Position numbers and translations under genes: made by a program. A stretch of DNA of 64,000 nt, from positions 62,001-126,000 of the forward strand of contig JAJPIK010000067.1 of NCBI GenBank assembly GCA_021324795.1. Direction: 5' to 3'. Position 1 is the first letter of the stretch, and each line of letters opens with the position of its first letter. The notes beneath the pieces are model-generated. The model was not told the origin of the DNA, searched no databases, and saw only the letters and a list, made by a program, of their open reading frames with translations. Below are positions 44,804 through 60,156 of this stretch, piece by piece. The stretch comes from Chloroflexota bacterium (lineage in GTDB: Bacteria > Chloroflexota > UBA6077 > FW602-bin22 > CADDYW01).

Positions 44804-45919
44804 ATGACTCTTTCGGTAATCGAAACGACGTCACAGCGGAAATCGACACTTCGACTGATTGACTGCGACGTTCACCAGGAGTTTCACTCCTGGGAAGACC
44901 TCCGTCCATACCTTGGTCCAGCCTGGTGGGAACGAATCGGACCGAAAGGGCCGCCATTCGGCCGGCGTGCCTACGAGAACGTCCGCGGTCACATTATCTC
45001 GGAAGATATGATCAATCCGGCAACGGGCAAGGCCGCGGACGATCCGGAATGGGTTAAGCGAGAGCTCATTGAGAAGTACGGAGTGAGCATCGGCGTGATG
45101 ACCAGCAACATTCTCTCGCTCAGCTCGCACACCAACATTGCGCTCGCCTCGGCAGTCGCCCGTGCGTACAATGACTGGACTCTCGACGTCTGGGTGCGGC
45201 CTCATTCGGAATTCAAAGGATCGATCATTGTCAATCCCCAGGACCCCGACTTTTCGGTCGCCGAGATCGAGCGACTGGGCGACGATCCGGGCATTGTACA
45301 GGTGCTCATCTTTAGCGGCTCGAACAACCCGTACGGTCAGCCCCGCTTCTTTCGTATCTGGGAAGCGGCGGCGCATTACGGCCTACCGGTCGCGATGCAC
45401 AGCGGCGGCGAGTCTGTGGGAATCGCGCTGACCAACACACCAGCCGGCCCGGTGAGCTATTACGTCGAGCACCACGCGCTCCAGACACAGAGCGCGATGG
45501 CTCACGTCGTCAGCCTGGTCATGGAAGGCGTCTTCGAGCGACTGCCGACGTTCAAGTTTCTGGTGATCGAAGAGGGCATCTCCTGGGTCCCGCATGTTAT
45601 GTGGCGACTGGATAAAGATTACAAAGGCAATCGCTCGGAATGCCCCTGGCTCAAGCGGCTTCCTTCGGAGTACATTCACGACCACGTGCGCTACAGTAGC
45701 CAACCTATCGATGAGCCGCAAAAGCCCGAGTACCTCTTGCAGATGTTCGACATGATCGACGCCGCCCACACTTTGCTCTACGCCTCGGACTATCCCCACT
45801 GGGACTTCGATAATCCGAAAATGGCATTCAAAGACGTACCCGCCGACCTCCGGGAGCGGATCTTCGTCGGGAATGCCCTGGATCTGTACGGAGATCGTTT
45901 ACTGGCGTCGAATCGCTGA
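44804..45919 (+). CDS. Amidohydrolase family 2 protein (ACMSD/decarboxylase-like)
   Basis: A 371-residue TIM-barrel metal-dependent hydrolase. LIDCDVHQEF near residue 16 holds the first Asp-x-His, VAMHSGGES near 197 a further His, and LLYASDYPHWDFD near 325 the last metal-site Asp. These match the amidohydrolase_2 family that includes aminocarboxymuconate-semialdehyde decarboxylase and orsellinate-type decarboxylases. GAGGAG precedes the ATG. It is the last intact gene before the island. Confidence 0.9.
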   Translation: MTLSVIETTSQRKSTLRLIDCDVHQEFHSWEDLRPYLGPAWWERIGPKGPPFGRRAYENVRGHIISEDMINPATGKAADDPEWVKRELIEKYGVSIGVMTSNILSLSSHTNIALASAVARAYNDWTLDVWVRPHSEFKGSIIVNPQDPDFSVAEIERLGDDPGIVQVLIFSGSNNPYGQPRFFRIWEAAAHYGLPVAMHSGGESVGIALTNTPAGPVSYYVEHHALQTQSAMAHVVSLVMEGVFERLPTFKFLVIEEGISWVPHVMWRLDKDYKGNRSECPWLKRLPSEYIHDHVRYSSQPIDEPQKPEYLLQMFDMIDAAHTLLYASDYPHWDFDNPKMAFKDVPADLRERIFVGNALDLYGDRLLASNR

Positions 45920-46059
45920 AGGCGGCGAGAGCCTCCACGGACTGCTTCCATCTGCAAGGCATCCACGAGCAGAGTGCGCTACCGCCGTTTGCCACGGTCG
46001 CGCTGAATGATCCGGGCGCCTGCCATTGAGCTCGTGCGCACGAGCGGCCGGTCGAAAGC

Positions 46060-46731
46060 GCACGTGGCGCGCGATCCGCAAGAAGGCGACGGCGTTTTTC
46101 GCCCGAGAGAGTGCGACACGATGAGCGGCGACCGGTTCATCGCGGCCGAAGCGGCCCAGCCCCCGGTCGCGCTCTCCGATCGGGTGCTGGATGTCTCGTG
46201 CTCAGGCTCCGACGCCTGGCGCGGGTGGGCAGGAGTCAGCCCGGGCCGACGCCCGGCTGAGCGAGCGCATCGCCGCCATGCATCAGACAAGCCATGGCAC
46301 CGATAGCAGTCCGCGCGTTCCCGCCCAGCACCATCGGTGCGCCCGACCGGCTCTGGATGGCCGATATCTCGTCCGTGGCGACGTCCGAAGGATGGCTGTA
46401 TCTCGCCGTCATCCGCGATGTCTTCAGCCGACGCGGGGTGGGGTGGGCGATGGCCGCCCACCCGCGGACGGAGCTGGGCCTCGACGCGCTGGCAATGGCG
46501 ATTCGCCACCGCCAACTCGCAGCAGAGGTGATTCATCATTCTGCCCACGGCTGCCAGTACATCTCCCTCGCCTTCGGCCAGCGGCTGAAGGAAGCCGGCC
46601 TCCTGCCCGCGATGGGCTCGGTCGGGGACTGCTTCGACAACGCGCTGGCAGAAAGCTTCTTCGCGACGCTCACGGTCGAGCTCCTGCACCGCCAGGTCTG
46701 GCCGATGCCGGCCGCCGCGCGCCTGGCCGAG

Positions 46732-46735
<4 letters not shown>
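46060..46735 (+). pseudogene. IS3-family transposase remnant (orfA tail and broken orfB)
   Basis: The end of orfA (AIRKKATAFFARESATR, stop at 46122-46124) overlaps the ATG of orfB at 46121. orfB then reads SGDRFIAAEAAQPPVALSDR, changes frame (SARADARLSERIAAMHQTSH) and changes again to DRLWMADISSVATSEGWLYL from 46342. Of the DDE triad, the first Asp and the Glu (NALAESFFATL) remain, but the middle one is lost: HHSAHGCQY replaces HHSDHGSQY. The 3' end stops abruptly at about 46735, where the hsdR stop codon lies on the other strand. Confidence 0.85.
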
Positions 46736-49883
<3,148 letters not shown>

Positions 49884-49887
<4 letters not shown>

Positions 49888-50636
49888 ACGGACACCCTGT
49901 TCGGATTTTCCTCGTCGGCGCCCCATCGCGCCGGGTTTTCGACGACGTAACGTCGGGTACGGTCCAGCGCTGCGTCGTTCCGGATAATGTGCTCGTAGTA
50001 ATTGCGCTGCCACAAGCGCCCGCGGAATGGTGTCCACCCCGCGTTCTTGACGGCGCCGGCGTAGCGCCTTGTCGTCATGGTCTTGAACCGATGCACCACA
50101 TCCGCCAGTGAGATCACGGGCTCGGTAGGGGCAGGCCCCCGTGCCTGCCCTGGGCCCCATTCCTGTCCCGACCCGGGTGCCTGCACCGGTTGCCGGCCCA
50201 CGCCGGATATTCTGTCCGCCGGCCCCGACGAATCACCTGGTGTCGTCCAGACGTCCGTGTCCGCCGTCGGTTGCTCGTTCGGATATGAACCAGCGTCACG
50301 GGGGGACGCCCGTACCAGTGCGGACACGCTGGCCACGCCGGTCAGGAAGATGATTCCGTGAACGTGATTCGGCATCACGACGAATTCGTCCACGAGAACG
50401 CCTGGATAGAAGGCAGACAGTTCATCCCAGACCGACTGCACCATCCGTCCGGCGTCGTTCAGCCGCACGGCAGTCGCTTCGACCTCGCCGAACAAACAGG
50501 ATCGATCCTGGGTTACGATCGTCACGAAATAGGCCCCGGCTCGGCTGTAATCGTAGCCCTTTAGCCGCACGGAACGCCGATGGTGTCGATAGGGATCGTA
50601 CGTCAAGGCTGTCGCCTCGTCAAAAACAGCGAACAT
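49884..50636 (-). CDS. REP-associated tyrosine transposase-like protein (RAYT, Y1/HUH)
   Basis: A 250-residue Y1_Tnp protein. [20 protein letters not shown] near residue 20 and the HUH motif [10 protein letters not shown] near 85 are hallmarks; [20 protein letters not shown] near the C-terminus is the conserved tyrosine region of RAYTs. A low-complexity insert of about 70 residues (about 100-170) is partly encoded by a REP-like palindrome. RAYTs excise and move REP/BIME palindromes as single strands (established for E. coli). It lies between hsdS and hsdR and overlaps the hsdR start by 4 bases. The start is the ATG at 50636. Confidence 0.85.
50129..50150. repeat. REP-like palindrome a (inside RAYT gene)
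   Basis: GGGCAGGC-CCCCGT-GCCTGCCC, a perfect 8-bp stem with a 6-base loop, preceded by GGTAG. It shares flank and loop with copy d at 52628. Confidence 0.75.
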
Positions 50637-50657
50637 TGGTTCGCATGGGGTTGACAC

Positions 50658-50679
50658 GGGCAGGAACGGGGGCCTGCCC
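50658..50679. repeat. REP-like palindrome b (upstream of RAYT start)
   Basis: GGGCAGG-AACGGGGG-CCTGCCC, a perfect 7-bp stem with an 8-base loop, 22 bases before the RAYT start codon. Confidence 0.65.
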
Positions 50680-50882
50680 TTACGTCCCATACAGATGTCG
50701 TTGCAGAAAGGGATCCCATTCTTTCCGCTGGTGGTGCCACCGGGCGCACCACCGCCATGCGATTTCGTTCCGGCAGCGGCGGCTCCCCGTGGCCGCCCGC
50801 GGATCTCGACCGGCGGTCGAGAATTCGGCACCGGCGAGCCTTGGAACGCAGGGTCTCGTCCCCGACGACCTTCTTGCCAGCG

Positions 50883-50901
50883 TGCCTGCCCACGGCAGGC
50901 A
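50883..50901. repeat. REP-like palindrome c (between hsdS and RAYT)
   Basis: TGCCTGCC-CAC-GGCAGGCA, a perfect 8-bp stem with a 3-base loop. The arms resemble copies a and b in the opposite order. Confidence 0.5.
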
Positions 50902-50936
50902 ACCCTTCGGGCGCAGATGCGCCTTCGCTGCGCCAA

Positions 50937-53865
<2,929 letters not shown>

Positions 53866-54001
53866 ACGATCTCCCGTCGAGGGGATTTGCTGGACTGCGG
53901 GCGGCGCCACGCGCAAGACATGATGCCAAGCCCAGGAACGTCTGCCTTCAAGAGAGATTAGCCCAGCCAGCCAAACGGCGTGTCGTTCGTCGTCCCGGCG
54001 A

Positions 54002-54178
54002 TTATCGTACGAAGGCAATGTGATAGCAAGTGGTAAGTGCGTCTTGAGTGCGAGCGGCGACCTGGCGCAGTTTCGCTTTGACCTTGCTGAAAACCGTCTC
54101 GATCGGCGCGAAGTCGGGCGAGTAGGCCGGGAGGTGGATCAGGAAGCAGTCGCGCGCTTCGATCGCCGCGCGGACCTC
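54002..54178 (-). pseudogene. IS630-family transposase C-terminal fragment
   Basis: The minus strand reads [20 protein letters not shown], then [20 protein letters not shown] and ends IAFVR at TAA 54002-54004. [11 protein letters not shown]...K is the hallmark end of IS630/Tc1-like DDE transposases, with E as the third catalytic residue. A TGA in the same frame cuts off everything upstream, so it is a dead fragment. Confidence 0.8.
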
Positions 54179-54333
54179 GGGTCAAGGCCCGCGAGCACTG
54201 TGACTGGGCCATCCGCGTTCACCTGAAGCCAGCGCTCGGACGCACCCGACTTATTGAGCTCCGTGCCGATCATCTCTAGTCGCTCTACACCTAGAAGATT
54301 GACGGCAGGCTGAGTGTCCAATCAGTCCAGCAC
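54179..54333. other. Intergenic debris without recognisable feature
   Basis: These bases lie between the IS630 and integrase fragments. I see no gene, repeat or RNA that I can support. Confidence 0.4.
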
Positions 54334-54570
54334 CTGCAGCGGGTAATGCACAACGCGTTGTGCCAGGCCGTGCTCTGGGGCCTGGCGCCGGGTACTTCGA
54401 GATACGGATGTTTCACCCGGCGAGCGAAAATCCGTCGTATTGGACGGAACGCCGAAGACCCAGAAGGGCGCACGGCGTGTCGTCTTACCGTCCATGCACC
54501 AAGAGGCGGCGCGACTCATGGCAGAAGGTGCTCGGCGCCAGCTAGGCGCCGCCAGGAAACATTGCGAGTC
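54334..54570 (+). pseudogene. Tyrosine recombinase (integrase) remnant
   Basis: LQRVMHNALCQAVLWGLAPG in one frame matches the entry of phage-type integrase catalytic domains (RxLHxALxxAVRWGLIxxNP). After a frame change and a deletion, LDGTPKTQKGARRVVLPSMH follows, like the PKTxxSRRxVxLP strand pair. The catalytic Arg/His/Tyr box is gone. Its position 84 bp from the 3' end of tRNA-Ser is where integrase genes of tRNA-targeting islands sit. Confidence 0.65.
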
Positions 54571-54653
54571 GGGTGCGCTCGGCAGTTTTGAGAGTTCGTC
54601 GGAATTGCGACGGGCCTTCGCATCTCTGGCGCCTAGACGCCATTCTTGCTCGG

Positions 54654-54737
54654 CGGAGAGGGAGGGATTCGAACCCCCGAGGCTCATCGCCTGGCTGTTT
54701 TCAAGACAGCTGCCATAAACCGCTCGGCCACCTCTCC
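54654..54737 (-). tRNA. tRNA-Ser (TGA)
   Basis: The minus strand has acceptor GGAGAGG/CCTCTCC, anticodon stem GCTGT/ACAGC around CTTGAAA (anticodon TGA), a long variable arm typical of class II tRNAs, T arm GGGGG-TTCGAAT-CCCTC (one mismatch) and discriminator G. CCA is not encoded. Confidence 0.92.
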
Positions 54738-54747
54738 TTACTTATAT

Positions 54748-54777
54748 ATGCTAAAGCTTGCCAGTATACCGTGTCAA
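54748..54777 (-). promoter_or_regulatory. tRNA-Ser promoter candidate
   Basis: TTGACA (54772-54777), 18 bp, TAGCAT (54748-54753) on the minus strand, about 10 bases before the tRNA. An overlapping alternative is TTGACG (54784-54789), 15 bp, TATACT (54763-54768). Confidence 0.45.
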
Positions 54778-54816
54778 GTTAGACGTCAAACTAACGAGTA
54801 AGCTCTTTGCAAAGCG

Positions 54817-55104
54817 TCATGAGTGTCCCTGGTAGGTATGCGACTCCCAGACGCCCTCGATCAACGCCTCCATCTCCTGGCGTAATCGCTGGTACTCTTC
54901 CGACTGCTGCCAAAAGCGCAAGCCGGCCAAGTTGTACCACTCTTCTTGGATCAGAATGCTGAGCTTATCTTCGCGATTGATAGCGCAAAAGCCGCGGGCA
55001 TAGCCTGCCGATTGCATCAAGGTGAGGCTGTGCTCAAAGATGCCGCAGATACGCTGGGCATCGTCGGGGGTCTTCGCTCGTCCGATGATTTGAAAGATGT
55101 ACAT
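54817..55104 (-). CDS. Antibiotic biosynthesis monooxygenase-like dimeric alpha-beta barrel protein
   Basis: A 95-residue protein, MYIFQIIGRAKTPDDAQRIC, with IQEEWYNLAGLRFWQQSEEY and YQRLRQEMEALIEG. Strand-helix-strand pattern and length fit ABM/quinol monooxygenase-like ferredoxin folds that act as dimers on quinols or heme-like substrates. Active-site residues cannot be named with confidence. GGAGGGGGGAG precedes the ATG. Directly upstream of it is a TTAC tandem repeat. Confidence 0.6.
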   Translation of the reverse strand: MYIFQIIGRAKTPDDAQRICGIFEHSLTLMQSAGYARGFCAINREDKLSILIQEEWYNLAGLRFWQQSEEYQRLRQEMEALIEGVWESHTYQGHS

Positions 55105-55125
55105 TCCTTGCTCCCCCCCTCCTCT

Positions 55126-55150
55126 TTACTTACTTACTTAACTTACTTAG
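55126..55150. repeat. TTAC short tandem repeat
   Basis: Six imperfect TTAC/CTTA units lie 12 bases upstream of the ribosome-binding region of the gene at 54817-55104. Confidence 0.6.
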
Positions 55151-55222
55151 TAGGAGAGCGGCCAACGCAAATTGGGTGCCGGGTGTATTGGTCATGGGGT
55201 CCAATAACAGCAATAGGTCAAG

Positions 55223-55252
55223 TTGTCTGTACTCTAACAGGCATGCTATAAT
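55223..55252 (+). promoter_or_regulatory. rpsO-pnp promoter
   Basis: TTGTCT (55223-55228), 18 bp, perfect TATAAT (55247-55252) preceded by TGC, an extended -10. About 115 bases of leader follow, long enough for the S15 autoregulatory site known in other bacteria. Confidence 0.7.
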
Positions 55253-55372
55253 CCTAAGGTGAAGTTTCAGTGATTTTAAACACAGATCTTGAGCCGGGGG
55301 CCCGCGCTCGTTGACGCGATCTGAGCGCTCCGTTGATCGGTGATCCCCTGGACAACGAAAGGAGTTCGCGGC

Positions 55373-55642
55373 ATGCCGCTGGACAAGAGCCAGAAAGCCG
55401 CAATTGTTGCCGAGTACCGAACCCACGAATCAGACACTGGCTCGCCGGAAGTACAGGTCGCGCTATTGACGGAGCGCATCAACCAGCTCATTGAGCATTT
55501 GAAGGTTCACAAGAAGGACCATCATTCGCGCCGTGGTCTGTTGATGCTGGTCGGCCAACGGCGGCGTCATCTCCGGTATCTTACCCGCGAGGATCCTGGC
55601 CGCTATCGACAAATTATCGAACGGCTTGGCTTGCGCAAGTAG
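55373..55642 (+). CDS. rpsO: 30S ribosomal protein S15
   Basis: An 89-residue primary 16S-binding protein that organises the central domain of the small subunit. [20 protein letters not shown] and [20 protein letters not shown] are the family signature. The length is the norm. AAAGGAG precedes the ATG. It is followed by pnp, as in many bacteria. Confidence 0.98.
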   Translation: MPLDKSQKAAIVAEYRTHESDTGSPEVQVALLTERINQLIEHLKVHKKDHHSRRGLLMLVGQRRRHLRYLTREDPGRYRQIIERLGLRK

Positions 55643-55666
55643 CTTGAAATATTTCGAACATACTTC

Positions 55667-55691
55667 AGCCCATGGTACTTTACCGTGGGCT
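55667..55691 (+). terminator. rpsO-pnp intercistronic stem-loop
   Basis: AGCCCATGGTA-CTT-TACCGTGGGCT forms an 11-bp stem with one T-G wobble, followed by CTTTCC. In E. coli an attenuating terminator and an RNase III processed stem occupy this place. Confidence 0.65.
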
Positions 55692-55719
55692 CTTTCCTAT
55701 TGTGGAGGCTGACACACCG

Positions 55720-57978
55720 ATGGTACATCGTTTTGAGACGATGCTCGGCGGTCGGGCCCTTACGATCGAAACTGGTCGATTGGCAGGCCAGGCCAACGGC
55801 GCAGTAACGGTCCAGTATGGCGAAACCGTGGTCCTGGCGACCGCGGTCGCGGCTCGTGAGCCGCGCCCCGACGTCGATTTCTTTCCGCTCACGGTTGATT
55901 ACGAAGAACGACTCTATGCCGCTGGCAAGATTCCAGGCGGCTTTTTCAAGCGCGAAGGCCGACCGGCTGAGCAGGCGATTTTGACTTGTCGCCTGACTGA
56001 CCGGCCAATTCGTCCCCTCTTTCCGAAGGGTTTCCGCAACGATGTCCAGATCATCGTGACCGTTCTCTCCGCTGACCAGGAGAACGAACCCGATATTCTG
56101 TCGATCATTGGGGCTTCCGCCGCGTTGACGATTTCTGATATTCCCTTCGAGGGGCCCGTCGGTGGGGTGAAAGTCGGCTACATCGACGGCAAGCTAGTTC
56201 TCAATCCGCTTGCCTCCCAGATGCCGGATAGCCAGATGGAGCTCGTCGTTGCCGGCTCACGGGATGCCGTCGTCATGGTCGAATGCGGAGCTAACCAGGT
56301 TCCCGAGGACTTACTGCTCGAAGCGATTCGCTTTGGCCACAACGCGATTCAGGATGTGGTCAAGCTCCAGGATGAGATGCGTGCCGCGATCGGCAAGGAA
56401 AAGTTCCCCTTCACCGTCCACGAGATTCCGACTGAATTCCGCGAATCGGTCGAAAAGATCGTCGGCGACCGAATCCAAACTGTCGTTTATCACCAGGACA
56501 AGCAAGTTCGCGAATCCGAGCGCAAGCAGCTCATTACCGACGTTGTCGCCGCGCTCGGGGAAGGCACCAATGTAAAAGATGTCGCCCAAGTCATCGAGGA
56601 CTTAGAGTTTAATGTCGTCCGATCGGGGATCCTCGACGAGGGAAGGCGTCCTGATGGTCGCGACCTGACCACAATTCGCCCCCTCTCCTGTGACGTGGGC
56701 ATTCTGCCGCGCACCCATGGCTCTGGACTGTTCCAACGCGGCCAGACCCAGGTTTTGTCGATCGCCACGCTCGGCAGTACGGCTGACGAACAGATCATCG
56801 ACGGCCTGGGGGCCGAGGAATCCAAGCGCTTCATGCACCACTACAACATGCCGCCGTTCAGTGTCGGCGAGGTCCGACGCATGGGCTCACCCGGACGCCG
56901 TGAGATCGGTCACGGAGCGCTGGCCGAGCGAGCACTGTTGCCAGTCATCCCGCCGACCGATGAATTCCCCTACACGATTCGCCTGGTCTCCGAGGTGCTG
57001 AGCTCGAACGGCTCGACCTCGATGGGAAGCGTCTGCGGGAGTATCCTAGCCTTGATGGACGCGGGCGTTCCGATTAAGGCGCCGGTCGCCGGTGTCGCGA
57101 TGGGGCTCATCACCGACGACAAGGGCCGCTTCGCGATCCTGACTGACATTCAAGGCATCGAAGATCACCTTGGCGACATGGACTTCAAAGTGGCCGGCAC
57201 GGCGACGGGCGTGACCGCGCTGCAAATGGACATCAAAGTCAAGGGACTGTCGTACGAGATCATGCAAAAGGCGCTTGCCCAGGCGCGCGAGGGCCGACTT
57301 TTCATCCTGGAGCGCATGCTGGAGACGATCGCCGAGTCGCGGCCGGAACTGTCGCCGTACGCTCCGCGCAGCTACAAGACCAAGATCCCGGTCGATAAGA
57401 TTGGTGCCTTGATCGGTCCTGGCGGTAAGAACGTGCGCAGTCTTCAGGATGAGCACAATGTCAAGATCGACATCCAGGAAAACGGCACGGTGTACGTGTC
57501 ATCGGTCGATGCCGAGGGCGCGCGACGCGCCCTGTCGGCAATCGATCGCTTTGGTCGCGACGTCGAGATTGGCGCTGATTACCTTGGTAAAGTGACACGC
57601 ATTACCAACTTTGGTGCGTTTGTCGAGATCTTCCCAGGTAAGGAAGGTCTCGTGCGACTCGGCGACTTGGCCGAATATCGTATCACCAGGCCCGAGGACG
57701 TCGTGAGCGTCGGTGACGAGATCATGGTCCGGGTCATTGAGATCGATGCCCAGGGACGAGTGAATCTTTCGCGGCGCGCTGTGCTCGAAGGCACACCGGT
57801 CACGGCAACTAATCAACCGAGCCGACCGTCCGGGCCAGCTCACGGTGAGCGGCGGCCGTCAGGAGGTGGCCGCCCATCCGGGGGACGATCCGGCACTGGT
57901 GAACGTCACGGCCCCGGTGGCAGTACTGGCGGCGAGCGTGATGGATCACGCCGTCCGCTTGGCCCACGAAAGTGGTGA
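55720..57978 (+). CDS. pnp: Polyribonucleotide nucleotidyltransferase (PNPase)
   Basis: A 752-residue phosphorolytic 3'-5' exoribonuclease of RNA turnover. Two RNase PH domains (1-215 and about 300-535; [52 protein letters not shown]), a KH domain ([12 protein letters not shown] near 575) and an S1 domain ([20 protein letters not shown] near 640) are in order. A Gly/Arg/Ser-rich tail of about 50 residues follows ([17 protein letters not shown]), probably an RNA- or protein-binding extension. The start ATG 55720 follows TGGAGG by 12 bases. Confidence 0.97.
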   Translation: MVHRFETMLGGRALTIETGRLAGQANGAVTVQYGETVVLATAVAAREPRPDVDFFPLTVDYEERLYAAGKIPGGFFKREGRPAEQAILTCRLTDRPIRPLFPKGFRNDVQIIVTVLSADQENEPDILSIIGASAALTISDIPFEGPVGGVKVGYIDGKLVLNPLASQMPDSQMELVVAGSRDAVVMVECGANQVPEDLLLEAIRFGHNAIQDVVKLQDEMRAAIGKEKFPFTVHEIPTEFRESVEKIVGDRIQTVVYHQDKQVRESERKQLITDVVAALGEGTNVKDVAQVIEDLEFNVVRSGILDEGRRPDGRDLTTIRPLSCDVGILPRTHGSGLFQRGQTQVLSIATLGSTADEQIIDGLGAEESKRFMHHYNMPPFSVGEVRRMGSPGRREIGHGALAERALLPVIPPTDEFPYTIRLVSEVLSSNGSTSMGSVCGSILALMDAGVPIKAPVAGVAMGLITDDKGRFAILTDIQGIEDHLGDMDFKVAGTATGVTALQMDIKVKGLSYEIMQKALAQAREGRLFILERMLETIAESRPELSPYAPRSYKTKIPVDKIGALIGPGGKNVRSLQDEHNVKIDIQENGTVYVSSVDAEGARRALSAIDRFGRDVEIGADYLGKVTRITNFGAFVEIFPGKEGLVRLGDLAEYRITRPEDVVSVGDEIMVRVIEIDAQGRVNLSRRAVLEGTPVTATNQPSRPSGPAHGERRPSGGGRPSGGRSGTGERHGPGGSTGGERDGSRRPLGPRKW

Positions 57979-57980
57979 GC

Positions 57981-58019
57981 GTAGCGCCCCCATCAGCACG
58001 GATGGGGGCGCTACTTTTT
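57981..58019 (+). terminator. Rho-independent terminator after pnp
   Basis: A perfect 14-bp stem (GTAGCGCCCCCATC with GATGGGGGCGCTAC), a 6-base loop and TTTTT; it begins 3 bases after the pnp stop. Confidence 0.95.
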
Positions 58020-58033
58020 ACCAATGCGGCGGC

Positions 58034-58063
58034 TTGCCGCTCGTTCGCACTATCTGGTACAAT
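58034..58063 (+). promoter_or_regulatory. dnaJ operon promoter
   Basis: TTGCCG (58034-58039), 18 bp, TACAAT (58058-58063) preceded by TGG. No CIRCE element was found, so heat control by HrcA is not supported here. Confidence 0.65.
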
Positions 58064-58120
58064 TTCCTAACAATCAACGTCACGACATAGCAGCCTCACC
58101 AAAAAATAACGACAACGATA

Positions 58121-59251
58121 ATGCCAACGAAGCGCGACTACTACGAAGTTCTTGGCGTTTCTCGCAACGCAACTGAAGAGGAGATTCACAAGGCGTTCCG
58201 GAAGCTGGCTTTCCAGTACCATCCGGATCGCAATTCGAGCGCGGACGCGGAAGCCAAGTTCAAAGAGATCAACGAAGCACACGAAGTCCTAAGCGACCCG
58301 CAGCGTCGTCGCCAGTACGATCAGTTCGGCCATCAGGAACCGGGCTTCGATCCGGCGGCCGGCACGGCTGGCTTTAGTGGCTTTGGCGGTTTCGGCTTCG
58401 ACGAGATCTTCGAGACATTCTTCGGGGCACAGACACGCACGACGGGCACCCGTCGCGCCCAACGCGGTGCGGACCTCCGTGTCGACCTCACGCTGACCTT
58501 CGAAGAGGCCGTCTTCGGTTGTGAGAAGACCATCGAGGTGCCTCGCCTGGACCGTTGCGCTCGTTGCAATGGCAGTGGTGCCGAGCCAGGCACTCAGCCG
58601 AGCCGGTGCCCGACCTGCAAAGGCACTGGTGAGATTCGCCGCGTGCAGCAATCACTCATCGGGCAGTTCGTGAGTGTCAGCGTCTGCGATCGCTGCCATG
58701 GCGAGGGGCAAGTCGTGCTGACCCCGTGCCAGGAGTGCCACGGCACTGGTCGGGTGCGCACACCGCATCGGGTGCTGGTCTCGATTCCAGCGGGCATCGA
58801 CGACGGACAACAGATCCGCTTACCCGGTGAAGGGGAGCCGGGAGCTCGGTCTGCGCCATCTGGCGACCTGTACGTCGCGATCTCGGTGACTCCCCACCAA
58901 TCCTTGAAGCGGCAAGGCGTCGATCTTTTGTACGATCTGACGATCAACGTTGCCCAGGCCGTATTAGGCGACGAAGTCGAAGTCCCAACCGCTGAGGGCC
59001 CACCGGTCAAGGTGAAGATCCCGAGCGGTACTCAGTCCGGACGGGTCATTCGTCTGCGCGAGAAGGGCGTCCCTCATATCCGGGCTTCCGGACGTGGCGA
59101 CTTACTTGTCCGAGTGCGCGTAGCCATTCCGACAAACCTTACTGACGAGCAGCGTGACCTGTTCGTCAAGTTGGCGAAGACCTTTGGCCACGAGCCGCAC
59201 GATGACAAAGGGTTCTTCGGCAAGGTCAAAGAAGTCTTTGGCGCGGACTAG
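58121..59251 (+). CDS. dnaJ: Chaperone protein DnaJ
   Basis: A 376-residue type I Hsp40. J domain at 1-65 with HPD at 34-36, a Gly/Phe linker ([18 protein letters not shown]), four CxxCxGxG zinc-finger repeats ([32 protein letters not shown]) around 145-210, and C-terminal substrate-binding domains. The start has no classic ribosome-binding site. It leads the dnaJ-prmA-rsmE-mtaB group; dnaK and grpE are not adjacent. Confidence 0.97.
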   Translation: MPTKRDYYEVLGVSRNATEEEIHKAFRKLAFQYHPDRNSSADAEAKFKEINEAHEVLSDPQRRRQYDQFGHQEPGFDPAAGTAGFSGFGGFGFDEIFETFFGAQTRTTGTRRAQRGADLRVDLTLTFEEAVFGCEKTIEVPRLDRCARCNGSGAEPGTQPSRCPTCKGTGEIRRVQQSLIGQFVSVSVCDRCHGEGQVVLTPCQECHGTGRVRTPHRVLVSIPAGIDDGQQIRLPGEGEPGARSAPSGDLYVAISVTPHQSLKRQGVDLLYDLTINVAQAVLGDEVEVPTAEGPPVKVKIPSGTQSGRVIRLREKGVPHIRASGRGDLLVRVRVAIPTNLTDEQRDLFVKLAKTFGHEPHDDKGFFGKVKEVFGAD

Positions 59252-59255
59252 TCCG

Positions 59256-60152
59256 GTGCACTGGCTGGAACTGGAATGCCGGGTTGACTCGGAAGCCACC
59301 GAGGCTGTAAGCGAGATTTTCTCCCGCGTCGCGGCGGGGGGAATCGCGGTCGAGCCGGAGCTAGTTCCCGGTGCAGACGACGGCGTCGTCCTTGGTCGCA
59401 GCGCGACCGTGCGCGGTTATATTCCAATCGACCAAAGCGCGGAAGACAAGAAGCGGCAGGTCGAAGAAGCGCTTTGGCATCTTCGGGCGATCTGGCCAGT
59501 CGGTGAGCTCGATGTTCGCGAGGTAGCCGAGGAAGACTGGGCGAGCGCCTGGAAAGCGCATTACCATACCTTTCGCATTGGCCAGCGGATCGTCATTCGC
59601 CCGTCCTGGCTCAACGATCAGCCAAAGCCGGGCGACGTCCTGATCTCCCTGGACCCCGGTGCCGCCTTCGGGACGGGCCTCCATCCGACGACTCGCCGGT
59701 GCCTCGAGCTCCTCGAGCCGATCATTCGCTCCGGAGACGAGGTCTTCGACGTCGGAACTGGCTCGGGTATCCTGGCTATTGCCGCGATCGGGCTCGGCGC
59801 TCGCCGCGTGGTCGCCGTCGACATCGATCCAATCGCCGTCACTACCGCGCGGGAGAACGTGGCTACGAACGGCCTGACAGCGCGGATTCAGGTCGCTGAA
59901 GGAAGCGTCGATAGCCCACCGGTCGAGGAGAAATTCGATGTCGTCGTCGCGAACATCATCGCCCGGGTGATCTTGGAGCTCGCTCCGTGCCTCGTCGATC
60001 GTTTGCGCCCCGGTGGCAGATTGATCGTCGGTGGGGTGATTGCCGAGCGGGCAACCGAGGTCGAAGACGCCTTGAGCCGCCTCGGCTTGACGGTCCACGC
60101 CTACCAGGATGGTGACTGGTTCACCTTCGTTGGCCAGATCGACGGCGAATGA
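59256..60152 (+). CDS. prmA: Ribosomal protein L11 methyltransferase
   Basis: A 298-residue SAM methyltransferase. WKAHYHTFRIGQRIVIRPSW near residue 98, DPGAAFGTGLHPTTRRCLEL near 134, the SAM motif FDVGTGSGILAIAA near 166 and VVANIIARVI near 229 are the PrmA set. The start is placed at GTG 59256 (MHWLELECRV), 4 bases after the dnaJ stop, since homologues begin in this way; TTG 59238 inside dnaJ is an alternative. Confidence 0.93.
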   Translation: MHWLELECRVDSEATEAVSEIFSRVAAGGIAVEPELVPGADDGVVLGRSATVRGYIPIDQSAEDKKRQVEEALWHLRAIWPVGELDVREVAEEDWASAWKAHYHTFRIGQRIVIRPSWLNDQPKPGDVLISLDPGAAFGTGLHPTTRRCLELLEPIIRSGDEVFDVGTGSGILAIAAIGLGARRVVAVDIDPIAVTTARENVATNGLTARIQVAEGSVDSPPVEEKFDVVVANIIARVILELAPCLVDRLRPGGRLIVGGVIAERATEVEDALSRLGLTVHAYQDGDWFTFVGQIDGE

Positions 60153-60156
60153 GCCC

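Noticed and set aside
49888-50160. N-terminal extension of the hsdR frame
   Set aside because: It overlaps the RAYT gene and begins with peptide translated from a REP palindrome; conserved HsdR sequence begins at ATG 49887.
58020-58120. CIRCE heat-shock operator before dnaJ
   Set aside because: No TTAGCACTC-N9-GAGTGCTAA-like sequence is present.
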